NCBI RefSeq assembly: GCF_036014015.1
Contig: NZ_CP107905.1
Span: 8,432,001-8,496,000 of the forward strand
Direction of reading: 5' to 3'
DNA from: Streptomyces sp. NBC_00457
Lineage (GTDB): Bacteria > Actinomycetota > Actinomycetes > Streptomycetales > Streptomycetaceae
DNA: 64,000 bases
The translations under genes and the position numbers were made by a program. Shown piece after piece: positions 33,899 to 39,904 of this stretch. Position 1 is the first letter of the stretch; each line of letters begins with the position of its first letter. The notes beneath the pieces are model-generated. The model did no database searches and was not told where the DNA came from. It worked only from the letters and a program-made list of their open reading frames with translations.

Positions 33899-34540
33899 TC
33901 AGGTCGTGTGCTTGAACTGCTCGTACTGCTGCACCAACCCGTCCAGCAGTGCCGTCAGCCCGGTCTCGAAGGCCCGCTCGTCGATCTTCTCCTGCTGGTC
34001 GGCGAGAAGGTGCGCCTGCCCGAGGTGGGGATAGTCCGCGGGGTCGTACGCGCTCGCGTCGTCCACGAAGCCCCCGGCGAACGAGCCGAGTGCGGAGCCC
34101 ATGATGAAGTACCGCATCAGCGCGCCGATCGAGGTGGCCTGCGCGGGGGGCCAGCCGGCCTCGACCATCGCGCCGTAGACGGCGTCGGCGAGGCGCAGTC
34201 CGGCGGGGCGGCGGCCGGGGCCCTGGGCCAGGACCGGGACGATGTTCGGGTGGTCGCGCAGGGCGGCCCGGTAGGAGACGGCCCAGTCGTGCAGGGCGGT
34301 CCGCCAGTCCCGGTCGTCCTCGAACATCGACAGATCGACCTGGGCGCTCACCGAGTCGGCGACCGCCTCCAGGATCTCGTCCTTGGTCCGGAAGTGGTTG
34401 TAGAGCGAGGGCCCGCTCACGCCCAGCTCGGCGGCGAGCCGGCGTGTCGAGACCGCCGCGAGACCCTCCGCGTCCACGAGCGCCCGTGCAGCGTCGACGA
34501 TCCGGTCGGTGCTGAGGAGGGGCTTGCGCGGTCGGGCCAT
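33899..34540 (-). CDS. TetR-family repressor next to the acyl-CoA dehydrogenase
   Basis: A 213-residue regulator with its HTH at about 10-55 (LLSTDRIVDAARALVDAEGLAAVSTRRLAAELGVSGPSLYNHFRTKDEILEAV) and a TetR_C-type domain behind it. The ATG at 34540 (MARPRKP) is preferred over one three codons upstream. It is divergent from the acyl-CoA dehydrogenase, with an AAACTAGC-type palindrome between the two starts. The same palindrome precedes the aldehyde dehydrogenase operon at 27.9 kb, so it may control both. Confidence 0.92.
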   Translation of the reverse strand: MARPRKPLLSTDRIVDAARALVDAEGLAAVSTRRLAAELGVSGPSLYNHFRTKDEILEAVADSVSAQVDLSMFEDDRDWRTALHDWAVSYRAALRDHPNIVPVLAQGPGRRPAGLRLADAVYGAMVEAGWPPAQATSIGALMRYFIMGSALGSFAGGFVDDASAYDPADYPHLGQAHLLADQQEKIDERAFETGLTALLDGLVQQYEQFKHTT

Positions 34541-34567
34541 GGCGCACATAGTAGGGCTGCGAGCCGG

Positions 34568-34586
34568 AAACTAGCAGTGCTAATTT
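34568..34586. promoter_or_regulatory. TetR-type operator between the repressor and acyl-CoA dehydrogenase
   Basis: AAACTAGCAGTGCTAATTT is a near-perfect inverted repeat centred between the divergent starts. It matches the complement of the 27926-27944 site at 15 of 19 bases. Confidence 0.7.
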
Positions 34587-34631
34587 AAATGTACGTCTTT
34601 CAAGTAGGGCCGACTTAGGGGTGACTTCGGC

Positions 34632-35783
34632 ATGAACCTGGAGCTCAGCGAGGAGCAGACCGCCGTCCGGCAGCTCGCCCGGGACTTCGTGGACCGCGAG
34701 ATCACCCCGCACGTCGTCGCCTGGGACCGCGCGGAAGACGTCGACCGGGCCATCGTGAAGAAGCTCGCCGAGGTCGGCTTCCTGGGGCTGACGATCGACG
34801 AGGAGTACGGCGGCAGCGGCGGCGACCATCTCGCGTACTGCCTGGTGACGGAGGAACTCGGCCGCGGTGACTCCTCCGTGCGCGGCATCGTGTCGGTCTC
34901 CCTCGGCCTGGTGGCCAAGACCATCGCCGCCTGGGGGAGCGAGGAGCAGAAGCGCCGCTGGCTGCCGGGGCTGACCTCCGGCGCGTACGTCGGCTGCTTC
35001 GGCCTCACCGAGCCGGGCACCGGCTCCGACGCCGGCAACCTCGCCACACGCGCCGTCCGGGACGGTGACGACTACGTCATCAACGGCACCAAGATGTTCA
35101 TCACGAACGGCACTTGGGCCGACGTCGTCCTGCTCTTCGCCCGCTCCACGGACGCGCCCGGCCACAAGGGCGTCTCCGCGTTCCTCGTACCGACCGCCAC
35201 ACCCGGCCTTACCCGCCGCACCATCCACGGCAAGCTCGGCCTGCGCGGCCAGGCCACCGCCGAACTCGTCCTCGAGGACGTCCGCGTCCCCGCCTCCGCG
35301 GTGCTCGCGCCCGAGGGCAAGGGCTTCGCGGTCGCCATGTCGGCGTTGGCGAAGGGGCGGATGTCGGTGGCCGCGGGCTGCGTCGGCATCGCGCAGGCCG
35401 CGCTGGACGCGGCGGTGCGGTATGCGACCGAGCGGGAGCAGTTCGGCAGGACCATCGCGCACCATCAGCTCGTACAGGAACTGATCAGTGACATAGCGGT
35501 CGACGTCGATGCCGCCCGGCTGCTGACCTGGCGCGTCGCCGACCTCGTCGACCGTGGCCTGCCCTTCGCCACCGAGTCCTCCAAGGCCAAGCTGTTCGCC
35601 TCGGAGGCCGCCGTCCGCGCCGCCAACAACGCCGTCCAGGTCTTCGGCGGCTACGGCTACATCGACGAGTACCCGGCGGGCAAGCTGCTGCGCGACGCCC
35701 GCGTGATGACCCTCTACGAGGGCACCAGCCAGATCCAGAAGCTGGTGATCGGGCGGGCGTTGACGGGGGTTTCGGCTTTCTGA
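34632..35783 (+). CDS. Short/branched-chain type acyl-CoA dehydrogenase
   Basis: A 383-residue flavoprotein that introduces an alpha-beta double bond into an acyl-CoA. FAD and substrate motifs are present: GCFGLTEPGTGSDAGNL, FITNGTWADVVLLFARS, and the catalytic Glu in LYEGTSQIQKLVIGRAL near residue 366. Length is typical of the short-chain and branched-chain group. It is divergent from a TetR gene with a shared operator. Electron-transfer flavoprotein genes are elsewhere. Confidence 0.95.
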   Translation: MNLELSEEQTAVRQLARDFVDREITPHVVAWDRAEDVDRAIVKKLAEVGFLGLTIDEEYGGSGGDHLAYCLVTEELGRGDSSVRGIVSVSLGLVAKTIAAWGSEEQKRRWLPGLTSGAYVGCFGLTEPGTGSDAGNLATRAVRDGDDYVINGTKMFITNGTWADVVLLFARSTDAPGHKGVSAFLVPTATPGLTRRTIHGKLGLRGQATAELVLEDVRVPASAVLAPEGKGFAVAMSALAKGRMSVAAGCVGIAQAALDAAVRYATEREQFGRTIAHHQLVQELISDIAVDVDAARLLTWRVADLVDRGLPFATESSKAKLFASEAAVRAANNAVQVFGGYGYIDEYPAGKLLRDARVMTLYEGTSQIQKLVIGRALTGVSAF

Positions 35784-35853
35784 GTACGACTCCGTACGTC
35801 TCTGAGTACCTCGGCGGATGTGGTGCGCCCCACATCCGCCGACCCTTGTCCCC

Positions 35854-36099
35854 ATGAGTGACACAGCGGGCAAGCAGCAGAACACGGCCGCCTTCTACGG
35901 GCAGGCGGTCGCCTCCTTCGTCGTCGCCATGGCCGCCACGGCGATCGGCATCTTCAAGCTGGAGGCCGATGTCTGGGTGCGGGCGTTCCTGGCGATCGCC
36001 GTCCTGTACCTCGTCACCTCCGCGTTCACCCTCGCCAAGGTGATCAGGGACCGGCAGGAGGCGGAGAACCGCGCGTACCACCCGTTCGAAAAGCTCTGA
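35854..36099 (+). CDS. YiaA/YiaB-type small inner-membrane protein
   Basis: An 81-residue protein with two helices (AFYGQAVASFVVAMAATAIGIFKL and VRAFLAIAVLYLVTSAFTLAKV), matching the YiaAB domain by layout and by FxxAKxxRD at the end. The ATG at 35854 begins MSDTAGKQQN; earlier codons in frame are unlikely. No function is established for the family. Confidence 0.85.
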   Translation: MSDTAGKQQNTAAFYGQAVASFVVAMAATAIGIFKLEADVWVRAFLAIAVLYLVTSAFTLAKVIRDRQEAENRAYHPFEKL

Positions 36100-36108
36100 G
36101 CGGGCACG

Positions 36109-36124
36109 CTAAGCGCTCGCTCAC
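36109..36124. promoter_or_regulatory. Imperfect CTAAGC palindrome before a TetR gene
   Basis: CTAAGC-GCTC-GCTCAC resembles the perfect CTAAGC-AACT-GCTTAG site at 37317-37332, suggesting autoregulation by the TetR protein that follows. A TATGGT -10-like box lies at 36134-36139. Confidence 0.5.
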
Positions 36125-36172
36125 CTTGAGCGGTATGGTGGTGGCCTTGTCGGTGAGAGGGGCGAACGAGCG

Positions 36173-36796
36173 ATGAGTGCGGCGCAGGAGACGGCCGGCG
36201 GCGAACCGCAGGCGTGGGGCGAGGTCACGCCGGACGCGGCCCGGCGGCTGCTGATCGCCGCCGTGGAGGCCTTCGCCGAGCGCGGCTACCACGCCACCAC
36301 GACCCGTGACATCGCCGGCCGCGCCGGTATGAGCCCGGCCGCGCTCTACATCCACTACAAGACCAAGGAAGAGCTGCTCCACCGCATCAGCCGGATCGGC
36401 CATGAGAAGGCGATCGACATCCTGCGTACGGCGGCGCAGCGCCAGGGCAGCCCGGCGGAGCGGCTCGCCGATGCCGTGAGTTCCTTCGTGCGCTGGCACG
36501 CCGGGGGGCGCACCACCGCGCGGGTCGTGCAGTACGAACTCGACTCGCTCGGCCCCGAGGCCCGCGCGGAGATCGTCGCGCTGCGCCGGCAGTGCGACGC
36601 CGAGGTGCGCGGGATCATCGAGGACGGTGTGGCCGCGGGCGACTTCGACGTCCTCGATGTGAAGGGCACCACGCTCGCGGTGCTCTCGCTCTGCATCGAC
36701 GTCGCCCGCTGGTTCAGCATCGACGGTCCGTGGACCCCGGACGAGGTCGGCGCGCTCTATGCCGACCTCGTGCTGCGGATGGTGGGGGCGAAGTAG
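36173..36796 (+). CDS. TetR-family regulator, probable control of the MaoC gene
   Basis: A 207-residue regulator. The HTH is at about 15-62 (RLLIAAVEAFAERGYHATTTRDIAGRAGMSPAALYIHYKTKEELLHRI), followed by a C-domain like those of acyl-CoA-responsive TetR proteins. It converges with the MaoC gene 25 bp away. Related palindromes lie before its own promoter and before MaoC, so it probably controls both. Confidence 0.92.
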   Translation: MSAAQETAGGEPQAWGEVTPDAARRLLIAAVEAFAERGYHATTTRDIAGRAGMSPAALYIHYKTKEELLHRISRIGHEKAIDILRTAAQRQGSPAERLADAVSSFVRWHAGGRTTARVVQYELDSLGPEARAEIVALRRQCDAEVRGIIEDGVAAGDFDVLDVKGTTLAVLSLCIDVARWFSIDGPWTPDEVGALYADLVLRMVGAK

Positions 36797-36821
36797 CTCC
36801 CCGCGCGGACGGGCCCTGGGG

Positions 36822-37283
36822 TCAGAGGTAGTAGCGGGACACCGACTCGGCGACGCACACCGGCTTGTCGCCGTCCTCGCGCTCCACGCTGAAGGCGACG
36901 GTCACCTGCACGCCCCCGGCCACCTCGTCGACGCCGCTGATCGTGGCGGTGGCGCGCAGACGCGATCCGACCGGCACCGGTGCGGGGAAACGGACCTTGT
37001 TCGTCCCGTAGTTGACGCCCATCTTCACGCCCTCGACCTTGATGAGCTGAGGCCCGAAGAGCGGAAGCAGCGACAGTGTGAGATACCCGTGGGCGATGGT
37101 GGTCCCGAAGGGCCCGGCCGCCGCCTTCTCCGGGTCGACGTGGATCCACTGGTGGTCGCCCGTGGCCTCCGCGAACAGGTCGATCCGCTTCTGGTCGATC
37201 TCCAGCCAGTCGGTGTACCCCAGCTGCTCGCCCACCGCCGCCTTCAGTTCGTCGGCGGACGTGAAGATCCTCGGCTCTGCCAT
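36822..37283 (-). CDS. MaoC-family (R)-specific enoyl-CoA hydratase
   Basis: A 153-residue single hot-dog domain. The hydratase motif is visible: YTDWLEIDQKRIDLFAEATGDHQWIHVDPEKAAAGPFGTTIAHGYLTLSLLP, with Asp and His of the DHQWIHxD dyad. This is the same layout as mycobacterial Rv0130-type hydratases. It adds water to 2-enoyl-CoA. The promoter carries a perfect CTAAGC/GCTTAG palindrome 34 bp upstream of the ATG. Confidence 0.94.
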   Translation of the reverse strand: MAEPRIFTSADELKAAVGEQLGYTDWLEIDQKRIDLFAEATGDHQWIHVDPEKAAAGPFGTTIAHGYLTLSLLPLFGPQLIKVEGVKMGVNYGTNKVRFPAPVPVGSRLRATATISGVDEVAGGVQVTVAFSVEREDGDKPVCVAESVSRYYL

Positions 37284-37316
37284 GTCCCGGCCCTCTCGCG
37301 TCGCAATGTGACCTGC

Positions 37317-37332
37317 CTAAGCAACTGCTTAG
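37317..37332. promoter_or_regulatory. Perfect CTAAGC palindrome before the MaoC gene
   Basis: CTAAGC-AACT-GCTTAG, a perfect 6-bp inverted repeat 34 bp upstream of the MaoC ATG, is a likely TetR operator related to the site at 36109. Confidence 0.65.
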
Positions 37333-37421
37333 CATGGTAGGTGGCGGTCCCCGTGTCAACGCACAGGAGCTCTCCGGACGCCGGGCGCCGCGGCGGGTCT
37401 TCGATGGGTAATCTTCGAGGG

Positions 37422-37895
37422 GTGCCCCAGATTCACGAGAAGGTCCACGAGCTCACGGTCGGCCAACTCGCCGCCCGCAGCGGCGCCGCGGTGTCCGCCC
37501 TGCACTTCTACGAGTCCAAGGGCCTGATCACCAGCCGCCGCACCTCCGGCAACCAGCGCCGCTACACCCGCGACACCCTCCGCCGAGTCGCCTTCGTCCG
37601 TGCCGCCCAGCGCGTCGGCATTCCCCTGGCCACCATTCGCGAGGCCCTGGCCGAACTCCCCGAGGAACGCACCCCCACCAAGGACGACTGGGCCCACCTC
37701 TCCGAGACCTGGCGCTCCGAACTCGACGAACGCATCAAGCAACTCAACCGCCTCCGCGACCACTTGACCGACTGCATCGGCTGCGGCTGCCTCTCCCTCG
37801 ACACCTGCGTCCTCTCCAACCCCGACGACATCTTCGGCGAACACCGCACGGGCTCCCGCCTACTGGTGGAACGACGCGACAGGAACGACGAGTAA
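37422..37895 (+). CDS. soxR: SoxR redox-sensing MerR-family activator
   Basis: A 157-residue regulator with MerR HTH ([26 protein letters not shown], 11-36), a coiled-coil dimer helix and the [2Fe-2S] ligands Cys118, 121, 123 and 129 in [12 protein letters not shown]. In Streptomyces SoxR responds to redox-active pigments rather than superoxide alone. I start at GTG 37422 (MPQIHEK) because S. coelicolor SoxR begins that way; ATG 37404 is an in-frame alternative. No soxS exists in this genus, as expected. Confidence 0.96.
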   Translation: MPQIHEKVHELTVGQLAARSGAAVSALHFYESKGLITSRRTSGNQRRYTRDTLRRVAFVRAAQRVGIPLATIREALAELPEERTPTKDDWAHLSETWRSELDERIKQLNRLRDHLTDCIGCGCLSLDTCVLSNPDDIFGEHRTGSRLLVERRDRNDE

Positions 37896-37980
37896 CGGCG
37901 CACGGCGGCCAAGCCGCGGGCAGGCTGGCGCGGGGCCGCAGCCTCGCCAAGCGTGGGGCCTGGGGCGGCGCCCTCGGCGG

Positions 37981-38136
37981 GCTGCGGGCTGCCGCCCCGC
38001 CACCCAAGCTGCGGGCTGCCGCCCCGCCACCCAAGCTGCGGGCTGCCGCCCCGCCACCCAAGCTGCGGGCTGCCGCCCCGCCACCCAAGCTGCAGGCTCC
38101 CGCCCCGCCACCCAAGCTGCAGGCCCCCGTCCCGCT
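37981..38136. repeat. 27-bp tandem repeat (minisatellite), about 5.7 copies
   Basis: Units start at 37981, 38008, 38035, 38062, 38089 and 38116. The first four are identical 27-mers (GCTGCGGGCTGCCGCC then CCGCCACCCAA). The fifth has two changes and the sixth is partial. It lies in the 362-bp gap between soxR and the BKACE gene, which holds no other feature that I can support. The period is a multiple of three, so several frames stay open through it (for example nine-residue LRAAAPPPK units), but codon context and lack of a start argue against translation. Confidence 0.95.
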
Positions 38137-38257
38137 CAGCTGCGGGCATGCGTGCCGCCTGGGGCGGCACGGGTGGGCGCAGGCGGCGCCCCGTCAGCGC
38201 CGGGCTGCGTGACCCACCCCCGCCCAGCCCTCACCCCGGGGGCCATTCAGCCCACGG

Positions 38258-38985
38258 TCACTGGTACGCCCACCCGCCCCCATACTCCCGAACCCCCGCC
38301 ACCACCAACTCCGCATTGGACCCAGCCCGCCCCCCGTCCGGCAGGACAACCGTGTCCTCCATCCCGATCCGCGTCGCCAGCCCCAACCGCCCCGCCAGCC
38401 GCAGCACAGGCCACGCACCCGTGTCCTCCCCATGGAGCAACACCGGCCGGTCATGCGCAGAACCCAGGTCGGCCAACAGCGCCCGCGCGCTCTCCTCGGC
38501 CGTGTCCGGCGACGGATCCGTCACCTCCGCCAGCACCCGCAGGACCTGACCCCGCAGTGGCGAGCGCGCGAAGCGACTCGCCCCGTCCGTCCCGGACCAG
38601 ATCCCCGCCTCCACGCCAACTCCACGCTCGATCAGCACGGCGGCGATCTCCTCGGCGCCCGGCTCATGCCAGTTGACCGAGGCGTGATCGGGCAGCACCG
38701 TCCACCCACGCACGCGCTCCAGCCGGGCCACCGGATCAGGCTCGGCCCACGCACCGGTGGTCACCCCGACGGGCACCGACACCCGAGCCCGTATCGCATC
38801 GAGCGTCGCCGCAACCACCCGCGGCGACAAGGAATCCTGCCCGCAAGGCGTCTTGGGATGAACATGGACGTCCGTCGCACCGGCCGCGACGGCGAGCGCG
38901 GCCGACTCGGCCATCGCCTCCGGCGACAGCGGCACCCCGGCACCGTCGGCGGCCCCCGGGCCCCGTTGAGACACACCTGCACCAT
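38258..38985 (-). pseudogene. BKACE-type beta-keto acid cleavage enzyme gene with a 1-nt frameshift near the start
   Basis: The family (3-keto-5-aminohexanoate cleavage and related) condenses acetyl-CoA with a beta-keto acid. The expected start MVQVCLNGARG reads from ATG 38985, but then loses frame; the rest (AADGAGVPLSPEAMAESAALAVAAGATDVHVHPKTPCG ... GIWSGTDG ... HGEDTGAWP ... GMEDTVVLPDG) is in another frame. Adding one G to the five-G run (complement of 38953-38957) joins them exactly as MVQVCLNGARGAADGAG. It is either a real 1-base deletion or a homopolymer sequencing error. The long frame alone has an unlikely start. A divergent short-type BKACE (about 243 residues). Confidence 0.8.
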
Positions 38986-39096
38986 GCCTAGATGGTGCCA
39001 GCCACCACTGACAACGCCCTCCGGCACCGCATCCCGGCACCGCAACTCACCGCGTTCAATCGGGGGTGCGGCATCCCCGGCGCACCCCCGCCGTAC

Positions 39097-39705
39097 CTAT
39101 GCGGACGCGGACACCAGCAGCCGTCCGCGCCTGGCCGCGGCCAGCGCCTCCGGCGTCAGCACCGGACGTGGCACCACGATGCCGCAGTCCGTGCATACCG
39201 GGCCCGACGAGGGTTCATGGGCCAGGTTGTACTTCCAGATCAGACGCGCTCCGCCGCACACCGGGCAGTCGGACCCCGGTTCGCGTTCCAGGGCGGAGAT
39301 CAGTCGGCGCAGTACCTCGGCCAGGGGCTCTCGCGGGTGGACCCGCGGATCGTCGCACCAGGCGACTCCGAATCCGCCCCAGGTCAGCCGGTGCCAGTCA
39401 TCAACGCTGCCCGGCCTGCGCAGTCCGTCGTGCTTTTCCTTCTTGCGCCGCTCGGCGAACCCGACCTCGTAGGCCAGCCACACCGAACGCGCCTCTTCCA
39501 GCTCGTCCAACGCGGCCACGAGCCGCGCTGGATCGGGCGAACGGTCCTCGGGACCGAACCCTGCCCGGGAGCACAAATGGTCCCAGGTCGCCCTGTGCCC
39601 GTACGGAGCGAACCGCTCAAGGCACTTGCGGAGCGAATAGCGCCGAAGCGCCAGATCGCACCGTGGATCTCGCACCTGTCTCGCCAGACTCCGGAAACCG
39701 GCCAT
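39097..39705 (-). CDS. Zinc-ribbon protein of unknown function
   Basis: A 202-residue soluble protein. The N-terminal half is basic and helical (MAGFRSLARQVRDPRCDLALRRYSLRKCLERFAPYG), the middle is Trp-rich (WHRLTWGGFGVAWCDDPRVHPREPL), and the end has a four-Cys zinc ribbon, CPVCGG ... CTDCG, followed by PRPVLTPEALAAARRG. I do not recognise the family. GGAGGTG upstream of the ATG sits in a 15-nt gap after a tiny gene, so the two look co-translated. Confidence 0.7.
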   Translation of the reverse strand: MAGFRSLARQVRDPRCDLALRRYSLRKCLERFAPYGHRATWDHLCSRAGFGPEDRSPDPARLVAALDELEEARSVWLAYEVGFAERRKKEKHDGLRRPGSVDDWHRLTWGGFGVAWCDDPRVHPREPLAEVLRRLISALEREPGSDCPVCGGARLIWKYNLAHEPSSGPVCTDCGIVVPRPVLTPEALAAARRGRLLVSASA

Positions 39706-39720
39706 CGCCCTGCACCTCCG

Positions 39721-39837
39721 TCACACCTGCACCTGTACTTCGGTTACTTCGGCGTCGTCGTTCGGACGTTGTCGAATAGACGTATCGACACGCGATTCGG
39801 CTCCATCCTTTTTCATGACCTCCAGAAGTTGACGCAT
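39721..39837 (-). CDS. Candidate 38-residue peptide gene upstream of the zinc-ribbon gene
   Basis: MRQLLEVMKKDGAESRVD leads to IRQRPNDDAEVTEVQVQV. The ATG at 39837 has GGAAGGTGA directly upstream, and the stop lies 15 nt before the ATG of the 202-residue zinc-ribbon gene, with GGAGGTG in the gap. Base composition is lower in GC than the surroundings (runs such as TACGTCTATTCGAC). The peptide is charged with no membrane segment. The tight coupling supports a real gene, but I know no homologue. Confidence 0.5.
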   Translation of the reverse strand: MRQLLEVMKKDGAESRVDTSIRQRPNDDAEVTEVQVQV

Positions 39838-39904
39838 GTTCACCTTCCATCGCGGGGATACCGGCGGTAACGTCCGGGCCCACCCCCGTCGGTAGGAGCT
39901 GCAC

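Noticed and set aside
37981..38136. Possible CRISPR array
   Set aside because: The units are directly tandem, with no unique spacers and no cas genes nearby. The same holds for the 35-bp units at 52523-52626.
37562..38170. 202-residue minus-strand frame with LGWRGGSPQ repeats
   Set aside because: The repeats come from a 27-bp noncoding minisatellite and the remainder is antisense to soxR.
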